From Balneolaceae bacterium (GTDB lineage Bacteria; Bacteroidota; Rhodothermia; Balneolales; Balneolaceae), in NCBI GenBank assembly GCA_007118525.1, contig SKRK01000160.1, positions 1 through 7,145 on the forward strand: a stretch of 7,145 nt of DNA, read 5' to 3'. Each line of letters opens with the position of its first letter. Position 1 is the stretch's first letter. Of the stretch, positions 1 through 6,382 are shown one piece after another. The position numbers and the translations under genes were made by a program. Under the pieces are notes generated by a model. It had not been told where the DNA came from and searched no databases. It saw only the letters and a list, made by a program, of their open reading frames with translations.

Positions 1-290
1 GTCTCCCAGTAGTCATTTTCTTCAAACTCTGCATGGAGTCTTACTTCCAGCCCCTGAATGGTTGTGATCCATGGTGAATTTTCACCATGCCGGTTTGGCC
101 AATCATCATCCTTGTTGATCTTCTGCATGGCAATTTGAATAGCTGTATGCGCAGCATTTTTCGCCATTGTATATTCGGCATACTCAATATTTTGTTGCAT
201 CAGCATTTTAGAGGTGCTTGTGGTACTCATTGAAACGAAACCCATTGCAATTAATACCCCGGCACAAATAATTAACATTGCTCTGCCCAT
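1..290 (-). CDS. PilX-like minor pilin/pseudopilin protein, partial (C-terminus outside window)
   Basis: An open frame runs from an ATG at 290 to the window edge without a stop, giving 96 complete codons of the N-terminal part. It begins MGRAMLIICAGVLIAMGFVS, a hydrophobic helix that would anchor the protein in the inner membrane. After that comes a Ser/Thr-rich turn, an amphipathic helix with many Ala and Gln (residues 29-60), then an acidic and aromatic region. This is the architecture of PilX-type minor pilins, where an Ala-rich helix continues the membrane helix. The start is supported by the clearest Shine-Dalgarno in the window, AAGGAG four bases before the ATG (295-300 on the plus strand). 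It lies 17 nt after the stop of the PilW-like gene, so it is the third gene of one operon. Coding status is secure; the PilX assignment is inference from architecture and gene order. Confidence 0.72.
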   Translation of the reverse strand, partial: MGRAMLIICAGVLIAMGFVSMSTTSTSKMLMQQNIEYAEYTMAKNAAHTAIQIAMQKINKDDDWPNRHGENSPWITTIQGLEVRLHAEFEENDYWE

Positions 291-307
291 GGCACTCCTT
301 TTTAAAA

Positions 308-949
308 TTATAGATTTAAATTAATGGGGGTAAATCGTTTATCCCAAACAGACCGGATATACCTTCCCTCTCCCACAGCGCGGTTGTAAACTTTTTCCGG
401 GCTTTGGACTTCTAGTTCGATATGAATCTGCTTCACGTCTGTAATATCGGAACAGCCACCACCGGAGGGGAGACTCTCATCAACCGGTTTGCCAACGGTA
501 TCGAAATAGCGAATCTGAAACTTTGTAATACCGACCTTTATTTCAGTTTTATCCAGTACAGCTCCACTGTCAGAGTCGTATACGGTTCGGACCAGCGCAC
601 GGTGTTGTTCATTTTTGGCATCCGGCAGTACTTCATCTTTTAAAAACCGCCATTCAATTTTTCTGGCAGTGCTGTCGGGGTTGCCATAAATATTACTGTA
701 AAAACTGATTCTATGGGGGAGTTTACAATCAAGAATAGCACCTTTGGTTTCCATTGTGGTTTGATCTACATCGTATCCCATATTTGAAATATCATCGTTC
801 AGAATCTCCGTAATGTTGGAAACATGGCTTCTGGTGATTTGAGTGATGGCAAGTTCGGAACTGCTGCTCTGCAGGCTGATATTCACCATGGAAATACCGA
901 TAAAAATGAAACCGGCGATAATGTAGCTTGTAATCAGTCCTAAATTCAT
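308..949 (-). CDS. PilW-like minor pilin/pseudopilin protein
   Basis: A 213-residue protein with an N-terminal membrane helix (about residues 4-24, after a leader of only MNLG) and a soluble extracytoplasmic domain. Features recalling PilW-type proteins are the segment ILNDDISNMGY (49-59), comparable to the family's rDiR-x-AGY stretch, the strand KFQIRYFDTVGKPVD (143-157), comparable to its lqvrYgvD segment, and a C-terminal VKQIHIELEVQS strand (172-183). There are two cysteines, C75 and C166, which could form a disulfide as minor pilins often do. The prepilin consensus (G followed by F-T-x-x-E) is not present. It lies 28 nt downstream of the PilV-like gene and 17 nt upstream of the PilX-like gene, consistent with co-transcription. 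The start has a purine-rich upstream stretch (AAGAAAGAGAT) rather than a perfect Shine-Dalgarno. Family assignment is by motif resemblance, not a search. Confidence 0.7.
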   Translation of the reverse strand: MNLGLITSYIIAGFIFIGISMVNISLQSSSSELAITQITRSHVSNITEILNDDISNMGYDVDQTTMETKGAILDCKLPHRISFYSNIYGNPDSTARKIEWRFLKDEVLPDAKNEQHRALVRTVYDSDSGAVLDKTEIKVGITKFQIRYFDTVGKPVDESLPSGGGCSDITDVKQIHIELEVQSPEKVYNRAVGEGRYIRSVWDKRFTPINLNL

Positions 950-977
950 AATTGGATCTCTTTCTTAGATGTCAGGA

Positions 978-1493
978 TTAGTCTGCGTAATAGTTGCGGA
1001 TGAACTCTAATTGGTAGGTTCTTGGTTCATCACCGCTTCGTAAAAATTCACTTATAACAGTTACTTCAATTTTCTTGAACGTAGATTGCGTATTGATTCT
1101 CTCAAAGTTTACTTCATCCACATAGAAAACATCAACATTGATGCTGAACTCTCCATGCGCAGTAGTTACAACCTGTTCCCAGCCGTCGTAATCATCAAAA
1201 TCATTAAAGTCGTATCGGGTGTTTTCACCTGCGTCGGCGCCGAGTTGTCCGGCAGGTGTAAACCCTTCCGGAATTAGGGTTGGAGGGGCCGTCGTGTTCA
1301 CCGTTACCTGGTCAAAACTTTTTGATCTGGCCTCTTCTATAATCTCCTGGCCCAATGAAATTACTTCCTGCTCCAGCTCACCGTCAATCTGAAGAATTGT
1401 GTTCCGGTGTATCATTTGATTGGCATTCAACATGATCATGGAAAATATGATCATGGCTCCCATTACCTGAATCACTTCTGTGTAACCTATCAT
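978..1493 (-). CDS. PilV/GspI-like minor pilin/pseudopilin protein
   Basis: A 171-residue protein starting MIGYTEVIQVMGAMIIFSMI. A Gly at position 3 is followed by Tyr-Thr, resembling the prepilin peptidase junction G-F-T, but the acidic residue is at +3 after the Gly rather than +5. A membrane helix spans about residues 5-24. The following helix contains ISLGQEIIEEARSKSFDQVT (45-64), very like the 'LAqe-x-mEelR-x-x-f' segment of PilV/GspI-type pseudopilins. The C-terminal half alternates beta strands, including EFSINVDVFYVDE and KKIEVTVISEF, as in that family. An Asp/Asn-rich loop (about 88-105) could bind calcium, as in some pseudopilins; that is speculative. It is the first gene of the three-gene minus-strand group and has no clear Shine-Dalgarno. 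Upstream lies a repeat-rich leader. A role in initiating a type IV-like filament is inferred. Confidence 0.7.
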   Translation of the reverse strand: MIGYTEVIQVMGAMIIFSMIMLNANQMIHRNTILQIDGELEQEVISLGQEIIEEARSKSFDQVTVNTTAPPTLIPEGFTPAGQLGADAGENTRYDFNDFDDYDGWEQVVTTAHGEFSINVDVFYVDEVNFERINTQSTFKKIEVTVISEFLRSGDEPRTYQLEFIRNYYAD

Positions 1494-1509
1494 TGCTATA
1501 GTGCTTTAG

Positions 1510-1548
1510 TCGATTTGAATCGAATTCTATCGATTTGATTTTGAATTC
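1510..1548. repeat. Imperfect tandem repeat in the leader of the pilin-like operon
   Basis: Two copies of TCGATTTGA (1510-1518 and 1530-1538), exactly 20 bp apart, are each followed after 3 or 4 bases by GAATTC (1522-1527 and 1543-1548). The first copy also forms a 14-bp inverted repeat, TCGATT-TG-AATCGA (1510-1523), and ATCGAT sits between the copies. The block begins 16 bp upstream of the PilV-like start codon, so it is in the 5' leader or promoter region of that operon. Two helical turns between copies would suit binding by one regulator on one DNA face, but no family of operator is recognised. Confidence 0.5.
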
Positions 1549-1613
1549 AATTGTTAGTCACGTTTAGATAACCAGTGCGTAGATTTATTCTGGTTCTGCA
1601 AATGTGACGAGCG

Positions 1614-1634
1614 GCCCGGGCAATTGTTACAATT
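1614..1634. promoter_or_regulatory. Adjacent dyads between mdh terminator and pilin-like operon (possible operator)
   Basis: A perfect 13-bp dyad, AATTGT-T-ACAATT (1622-1634), abuts and shares its left edge with a perfect 8-bp palindrome GCCCGGGC (1614-1621). They lie about 120-140 bp upstream of the PilV-like start and 25 bp from the mdh terminator, where a promoter for the pilin-like genes would be expected. The dyad is seen directly; its role as a regulator site is inference, and no clear promoter hexamers could be fixed next to it. Confidence 0.3.
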
Positions 1635-1658
1635 TTCTAACGATTGATTTTTAAACAT

Positions 1659-1693
1659 AAAAAAACCCCAATCCGATTGCTCGAATTGGGGTT
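1659..1693 (-). terminator. Intrinsic (rho-independent) terminator of mdh
   Basis: Read on the minus strand, the arm AACCCCAATTCGA pairs with TCGGATTGGGGTT over 13 positions, 12 Watson-Crick pairs and one U-G wobble. The loop is GCAA, a GNRA tetraloop. The stem is followed by an uninterrupted run of seven U residues (A-run at 1659-1665 on the plus strand). It starts 46 nt after the mdh stop codon. The U-tract is on one side only, so it acts on the minus strand and separates mdh transcription from the downstream pilin-like genes. Confidence 0.93.
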
Positions 1694-1739
1694 AAAGTGC
1701 AAGTAGTGAAGAGCCAGTCTTCGTTTATTTGCGGTTTGT

Positions 1740-2696
1740 TTATTTATCCATCAGCTTTTTGAAGTCGTCCACTGTTGAGCGGACGGCTTTTTCTGATGAT
1801 CTTAGAAGTTCGGTTTCTGATTCGTCAAGTTCAACTTCAATAATTTCTTTAATTCCACCGTGCCCGAGTTTAACAGGTACGCCGATAAACAGGTCATTGA
1901 TGCCGTATTCGCCATTCAGAAACGCGCAGCACGGAAAAATTCGGTTCTGATCAAGCATTATGGCTTCAACCATCTGTGCGGCTGCTGCACCCGGCGCATA
2001 CCAGGCAGAGGTACCCATCAGGCCTACAATTTCACCACCGCCCGATTTGGTGCGATCGATAATTGCGTTTAATCTCTCTTCAGAGATCAATTGAGTAACG
2101 GGTATACCCGCAACGGTAGTATATCTTGGAAGCGGCACCATGGTATCGCCATGCCCGCCCATCAGCAGTGCCTGGATATCTTTCGGGGATATATCCAGCT
2201 CTTCGGCCAGAAAAGCCCGATAGCGCGCGGTATCAAGGATACCGGCCATACCCATCACTTTTTTGGAATCCAGACCGCTTGCAGCATGTGCTGCATATGT
2301 CATCACATCAAGCGGATTCGAAACCACAATGATAATCGTATCCGGAGAGTGTTTGACAAGCTCTTCGGATACACTCTTTACGATATTGCCATTAATCCCG
2401 AGCAGGTCGTCGCGGCTCATGCCCGGTTTACGCGGCACACCGGCAGTGATTACACAAACATCAGATCCTTTGGTACGCTCATAGTCGACAGTACCGACCA
2501 ACCGTGTGTCGAAATTCATAATCGGGGCTGTTTGCCACTGGTCTAAGCCTCTCCCTTTTGAAGGGTAAAATGTTTTGTCTCCTTCTTTTCGTTCAAGGTC
2601 AACCATAATCACTTCCTTTGCAAAATCACGTTCTGCTATAGTGTAGGCTACAGTTGCACCTACATTTCCTCCGGCTCCTACTACGGTTACTTTCAT
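1740..2696 (-). CDS. mdh: Malate dehydrogenase, NAD-dependent, LDH-like type
   Basis: This 318-residue enzyme interconverts malate and oxaloacetate with NAD in the cytoplasmic TCA cycle. The Rossmann loop is GAGGNVG (7-13). Asp33 at the end of the second strand favours NAD over NADP. Substrate arginines are R89 and R95 in the mobile loop (PRKPGMSRDDL), with R158 after the catalytic Asp155 (GILDTAR). N127 lies in NPLDVMTY, and the catalytic His182 is in MGGHGDTMVPLPR. The C-terminal GTSAWYAPGAAAA (228-240) is typical of the LDH-like MDH group. Two oddities stand out: an extra Gly in the nucleotide loop, and a longer segment after Asp33 (about 34-52) than in the usual 'DI-x-x-G-x-x-x-G-K-A-L-D' version, which also makes it slightly longer than the usual roughly 310 residues. 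It follows nadK by 138 nt, so it may have its own promoter as well as read-through. Upstream purines (AATAGAGAAT) give only a weak ribosome site. An intrinsic terminator follows. Confidence 0.97.
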   Translation of the reverse strand: MKVTVVGAGGNVGATVAYTIAERDFAKEVIMVDLERKEGDKTFYPSKGRGLDQWQTAPIMNFDTRLVGTVDYERTKGSDVCVITAGVPRKPGMSRDDLLGINGNIVKSVSEELVKHSPDTIIIVVSNPLDVMTYAAHAASGLDSKKVMGMAGILDTARYRAFLAEELDISPKDIQALLMGGHGDTMVPLPRYTTVAGIPVTQLISEERLNAIIDRTKSGGGEIVGLMGTSAWYAPGAAAAQMVEAIMLDQNRIFPCCAFLNGEYGINDLFIGVPVKLGHGGIKEIIEVELDESETELLRSSEKAVRSTVDDFKKLMDK

Positions 2697-2834
2697 ATCT
2701 ATTCTCTATTATTCGTTAAGGTTAGTTGTGTCCTTCAGGCTAAATACCCGGTCTTGATTACGGACAGATTAATTTTTTATATACTTCTAAGATATGGGAA
2801 AAAAGAGAGTTATTGAAGAATTAAACTTCCCGGC

Positions 2835-3707
2835 TTAAACCTTTCGCTTATCCATTCCCCACATCAATTTATTTCGCAGGGTTTCAAAATAGTTCTGTCC
2901 CGGAAGCTGAATAAGCTGCACTGAGTAGTTACTTTCCGATATGGTAACATCGAGTTGGGTCTCTTCCGGCAAAATCACGCCATCATAAGAAAACAGAGTG
3001 TTACCGGTTGAGTTTTCGCTCACTATCCGCAAAGAACGATTGGAAGGCAGTACAAGAGGTCTTGTGGTAAGCGTATGCGGATTGATGGGTGTGAGTACCA
3101 TAACCGGCGTGTTGGGCAGCACAATTGGACCACCGGCCGAGAGGTTGTAGGCTGTTGAACCGGTTGGTGTTGAGATCAGCAGCCCATCTGCCCAGTAGCT
3201 GTTAATAAACACTCCGTCATATTCAGCCTCAAGCGTGATCATGGAAGATGTATCTCTTTTTGTAAACAGAAATTCGTTCAGGGCGTAGTAACAATTCCCT
3301 GAAGGCATTTCAGCCTTTAACAGAGTGCGTTTATCAAGGAGATACATTTTGTTAATAACCTGATTTAGAGCCTCTGCAATAAAATCGGGCTGTATGTTTG
3401 CCATAAAACCAAGCTTGCCTGTGTTGATGCCAAGTACAGGTACACTACTGTTCGACTTGATTAAATGAGCAGTGTGAAGCAAGGTCCCATCCCCCCCAAT
3501 AGCGATAATAGCTTCTGAACCTTCAATAATTTCTATCTCCTCTTCATGAACTGAGGCAGAAACATTTTTAAAGGCATTGGTAAACTGAGAATGCAGTTTT
3601 AACGAGACAGATACGCCTACATCATTTTTGGCACACCAATCGATAACCTGTTTGAGAGGTTCTTCAACGGAATACTTTTCAGGATTTGCAATGATGCAAA
3701 ATTTCAT
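2835..3707 (-). CDS. nadK: NAD kinase (ATP-NAD kinase)
   Basis: This cytoplasmic enzyme phosphorylates NAD to NADP. At 290 residues it has the usual length. The diagnostic GGDGT motif is at 71-75 (AIGGDGTLLHTAH), with the following LGINTGKLGFMA (92-103). The ALNE motif is at 142-145, contacting NAD. The conserved segment with key residues D174-G175-L176, T180-P181-T182-G183-S184-T185-A186-Y187 and G192-G193-P194 is complete. TPINPHTLTTRPLVLP (206-221) is also as expected. No catalytic residue appears missing. Its ATG overlaps the stop of the upstream lipoprotein gene by 4 nt (ATGA, 3704-3707), suggesting translational coupling. There is no convincing terminator after it, so transcription could continue into mdh. 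Identification is strong from motifs. Confidence 0.97.
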   Translation of the reverse strand: MKFCIIANPEKYSVEEPLKQVIDWCAKNDVGVSVSLKLHSQFTNAFKNVSASVHEEEIEIIEGSEAIIAIGGDGTLLHTAHLIKSNSSVPVLGINTGKLGFMANIQPDFIAEALNQVINKMYLLDKRTLLKAEMPSGNCYYALNEFLFTKRDTSSMITLEAEYDGVFINSYWADGLLISTPTGSTAYNLSAGGPIVLPNTPVMVLTPINPHTLTTRPLVLPSNRSLRIVSENSTGNTLFSYDGVILPEETQLDVTISESNYSVQLIQLPGQNYFETLRNKLMWGMDKRKV

Positions 3708-5194
3708 GATTCGCGACGTTCAGAGTCCTGTACCCTGATCGGTTCTATATGAATTTTCCAGGGTACCATCGTTGGTTCAATACCACGAATATAGGTATGA
3801 TTCAGCCCAAATATTGGGGTAAAAATAGTAAGCCATGGAATATCCGGTTTACTTTGATAGGAGTGGTGAAATGAGTCACTCACTGATGTGAAAAAGGAAG
3901 TTTCCGGTGTTGAAATCCGTATATCGAAAAACGCCAGGGATGCATCCGGTTCTAAAAGCTGACTGTTCATGATTGATAAGGCATATCTTGCGGTCAGATT
4001 ATCCGTAAAACTAATAAAGTATTCAGAATCGGGCTGTAAATCTGTTTCTTCGGTTTCAAGAGCCGGCAGGCCATCCGGATCAACCGAAATTGAGCCGTGA
4101 ATATCTATCTCATCAATACCCGCCTCAGGCAGCCTTTTTGCCAGCCACTCTGTCTGAGCCGTTGAGTTTTTGTTTAAAAAGATTGAGGTAAGACGTTGTG
4201 CTTCCTGTTTAACAAGGGTGAATTGATTGTGATAAGCGGAAACTAAGGATTCATCCGAAGAAATTACCTGATTGGATATTTGAGGACCTAGTTCAGGTAT
4301 CCAATCGATTTCATGCCGGTTAAATTTCTGAAAAAGCTCACCTTCGTTAGATGCATGGATGAAGTCAATCCGGTTAACCTCCGGTCTGGCACTTCTGTTG
4401 TTTGCATTTTCTGAGCCGTTAAGCGAAAGTATTATAGTACCCTCTTCAGCAGATCTGAACTGATAGTGGCCCGTACCCACGGGCGTTGATTTCAGCCCCA
4501 ATTCACCTCTTTCAACCCCTTCACGTGGATAAACAGATAAGTATGGTGAACTCAATTTTTTCAGAAAATCAGGGTCTTCCCGGTTTAACCGGAAACGAAT
4601 CGTTTCCCGATCTATAACTTCAATACCGCTCACGCCTTCCAGAACACGTTTTGATCGATCGAATACCTCTCTCTGTTCCAGGAAATAGTTGCGATAACCT
4701 TCTACATTCATTAAAAGAGCTGAAGCATATTGGGGTACATTTGAGTGCGCTGTTCGCTCAAATGCCCATTTAATGTCGTTGGCATGTAATCTGCGCCCAA
4801 CACCTGCCATAAAAGCCCTGCTGTCATGATAATAGAGATCCGGTTTGAGCTTAAACAGATATTCGCGTCCATTCTCGGAAATCTCAACCTCACTTACAAG
4901 GGAAGCATCAGGCTCCCCCTCACGGTTGAGAGTGAATAAGCCATCATAAATAAGCGAAATTACCCGCATGGTGCTTAAATTATCTGCAAAGAGGGGGTCA
5001 AAATTGGTTACCGGATCGATAATCCCAATTCGTAAATGCTGAAAGTGTTCATCATCGTCATCAAGGGTGTCCCGTTCAGTGACTCCGGATCGGGGGGCGT
5101 CGGCAACAACGGTTACGGTGTCGGTAGTGCCACATGCTTTAAGCAGCAGGAGTAGAGGCATGAGCAAAAGAAGTATTCTGATTTTTTTTGACAT
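3704..5194 (-). CDS. SBP_bac_5-type extracellular solute (peptide-like) binding lipoprotein
   Basis: A 496-residue protein with a lipoprotein signal: KK at 3-4, a Leu-rich core (7-18) and lipobox L-K-A-C with Cys21 as the lipidated residue. An Asp-rich linker (42-50, including DDDD) precedes the binding domain. From residue 54 it matches the family 5 (DppA/OppA-like) pattern: RIGIIDPVTNFDPLFADN, then VISLIYDGLFTLN, LKPDLYYHDS (117-126), RLHANDIKWAFERT (135-148), and STPVGTGHYQF (236-246). The C-terminal lobe (about 330-496) is hard to match and seems divergent. No permease or ATPase gene is in the window, so the transporter partner is unknown or absent. It starts 3 nt after the ddl stop and overlaps nadK by 4 nt. 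AAGG ribosome sites lie inside the ddl 3' end. The substrate cannot be named from the sequence; peptide or muropeptide is a guess from the family and the ddl neighbour. Confidence 0.85.
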   Translation of the reverse strand: MSKKIRILLLLMPLLLLLKACGTTDTVTVVADAPRSGVTERDTLDDDDEHFQHLRIGIIDPVTNFDPLFADNLSTMRVISLIYDGLFTLNREGEPDASLVSEVEISENGREYLFKLKPDLYYHDSRAFMAGVGRRLHANDIKWAFERTAHSNVPQYASALLMNVEGYRNYFLEQREVFDRSKRVLEGVSGIEVIDRETIRFRLNREDPDFLKKLSSPYLSVYPREGVERGELGLKSTPVGTGHYQFRSAEEGTIILSLNGSENANNRSARPEVNRIDFIHASNEGELFQKFNRHEIDWIPELGPQISNQVISSDESLVSAYHNQFTLVKQEAQRLTSIFLNKNSTAQTEWLAKRLPEAGIDEIDIHGSISVDPDGLPALETEETDLQPDSEYFISFTDNLTARYALSIMNSQLLEPDASLAFFDIRISTPETSFFTSVSDSFHHSYQSKPDIPWLTIFTPIFGLNHTYIRGIEPTMVPWKIHIEPIRVQDSERRES

Positions 5195-5197
5195 AAG

Positions 5198-6382
5198 TTA
5201 TTTAGATCCTTTTAAGCCTTTCATGCCTTTAACAGCTTTTTGACTTAGTAAGTTTGTTTCATAGCTGAGAATACGCCCGTTTTTCTGTCGGTGTTGTTCT
5301 TCAGCGATGTCGAGAAGTTCCTGTAGGAGTGCGGAAAATGATAGTCCGTTCTCTTTCCACAAATAGAACGAAAAAGAACCGGGTATGGTGTTAATTTCGT
5401 TAAAGTAAAATTGTTGTGTATTTGAATCGACCAAGAAGTCGAGTCTTGCAACCCCGCTGCAATTGAAAAGGCTAAATATTTTTCCGGAGGTTTCACGTAT
5501 CGCTGAAGCAAGTTCGTTATCAATATCAGCCGGAATAACACGGTCGGCCGAAGCCATCCCCTTGTTTCCCTGCTCGCGTAAATATTTGTCGCGGAATGAG
5601 AGCAGCTCTTCGGCTCCAACAGGGCGTTCACAAACGCTGGTGCGGTTTTTTTGTGGAGTACCTAAAACAGAACAGTTAATTTCGATAAGCGGAGAGATAG
5701 CTTTTTCGACAAGTACGTGAGAGTCGTACCGGAATGCGGTTTCAACAGCCCGAATGGCTTCGTCCCGGTTTTTAACAACCTCAACCCCAATACTGCTCCC
5801 CAAATGCACTGGTTTTACGACAGCGGGATACCCAATTGTCTCAATCTTACCATGAATTCCCTCCTCATGATCAATCCAGTCTGACTCGAAAAAGTCGATC
5901 CCTTCGACTACGCTGATGCCATGGGCTCTGCAGAGAGCCTTTGCCGCCACTTTGTCCATCCCGACAGCAGACCCCATAACACCGCTTCCGGTATAGGGGA
6001 TGTTGAAGGTCTCACATAACCCCTGGAAGGAGCCATTTTCACCGGCTGAGCCGTGAAAGGCAGCCAACACAGCATGGATTACAGTTTCGGATGGTTTTGA
6101 AAAGAACCCTGAAACGTTTTCGCGCAGTACACACTGCCCCATTGCATTTTGAGCGAAGGAACACCTTACGGCACTCTGCTCCAGTTTTTTTAAATTCTGA
6201 TATTGCTCCAGGTTAAGAAGTGTCTTCCCGGTAAACCAAACTCCCGATTTTGATATATAGAGAGGCAGAATGTTATAAGTTGATTCTTTTAGGGCAGATG
6301 CTGCCTGAATTGCGGTGAGCACCGAAACTTCATGTTCGGGTGAAGGACCACCAAATGCGATTATCAGATTTTTTTGTTCCAT
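5198..6382 (-). CDS. ddl: D-alanine-D-alanine ligase family protein (ATP-grasp)
   Basis: It is expected to join two D-alanines with ATP for peptidoglycan precursor synthesis in the cytoplasm. At 394 residues it is longer than usual (about 305-370). Visible motifs are GGPSPEHEVS (11-20), FHGSAGENG (109-117), IPYTGSGVMGSAVGMDK (128-144), the ATP-grasp strand VVKPVHLGSSIGV (188-200), CERP (251-254), the omega-loop DKYL with K266 and Y267, GVARLDFL with R313 and D315, and NEINTIPG (328-335) for metal binding. Differences from E. coli-type enzymes: Asn116 replaces the usual Asp of GEDG, and SFSFYLWKENG (336-346) replaces the canonical segment after NTxPG that lines the second D-Ala site. The C-terminal tail (365-394) ends in three K-G-x repeats. 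It is first in an operon with the lipoprotein and nadK. The ribosome site is weak. Ligase family is secure; strict D-Ala-D-Ala specificity is likely but not proven. Confidence 0.92.
   Translation of the reverse strand: MEQKNLIIAFGGPSPEHEVSVLTAIQAASALKESTYNILPLYISKSGVWFTGKTLLNLEQYQNLKKLEQSAVRCSFAQNAMGQCVLRENVSGFFSKPSETVIHAVLAAFHGSAGENGSFQGLCETFNIPYTGSGVMGSAVGMDKVAAKALCRAHGISVVEGIDFFESDWIDHEEGIHGKIETIGYPAVVKPVHLGSSIGVEVVKNRDEAIRAVETAFRYDSHVLVEKAISPLIEINCSVLGTPQKNRTSVCERPVGAEELLSFRDKYLREQGNKGMASADRVIPADIDNELASAIRETSGKIFSLFNCSGVARLDFLVDSNTQQFYFNEINTIPGSFSFYLWKENGLSFSALLQELLDIAEEQHRQKNGRILSYETNLLSQKAVKGMKGLKGSK
5204..5230 (-). repeat. Three 9-nt tandem repeats (AAAGGNNNN) at the ddl 3' end
   Basis: On the minus strand the ddl end reads AAAGGCATG, AAAGGCTTA, AAAGGATCT, three in-frame 9-nt units encoding K-G-M, K-G-L, K-G-S. 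A fourth degenerate unit, AAAGCTGTT (5231-5239), precedes them. The last unit supplies an AAAAGG Shine-Dalgarno-like sequence 13 nt before the lipoprotein ATG, with two more such sequences behind it. The repeat thus serves both as the Ddl tail and as the ribosome-loading region of the next gene; the second role is inference. Confidence 0.55.

Noticed and set aside
422..643. Plus-strand open frame opposite the PilW-like gene
   Set aside because: Antisense to a gene with a convincing membrane helix and operon context; no ribosome site or motif.
1594..1640. Bacteroidota-type promoter (CACATTTG with an upstream TTG) for the pilin-like operon
   Set aside because: The -7 element is a near match, but the spacings to the available TTG sequences are 14 or 23 bases, outside the usual range, so no promoter was called.
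2091..2546. Plus-strand 151-codon open frame opposite mdh
   Set aside because: It lies wholly antisense to a well-supported malate dehydrogenase, with a His/Cys/Ile-rich composition typical of a shadow frame and no recognisable motif.
2815..2829. Hairpin GAAG-N7-CTTC after nadK as a terminator
   Set aside because: The stem is only four pairs and no U-tract follows directly, so it is too weak; read-through into mdh remains possible.
2697..2834. Promoter for mdh in the nadK-mdh gap
   Set aside because: AT-rich stretches such as TATATAAA are present, but no pair of elements with acceptable spacing was found.
5245..5631. Minus-strand 128-codon open frame in another frame inside ddl
   Set aside because: Conserved Ddl motifs (CERP, DKYL, GVARLDFL, NEINTIPG) lie in the ddl frame across this stretch; the alternative product has no domain features.
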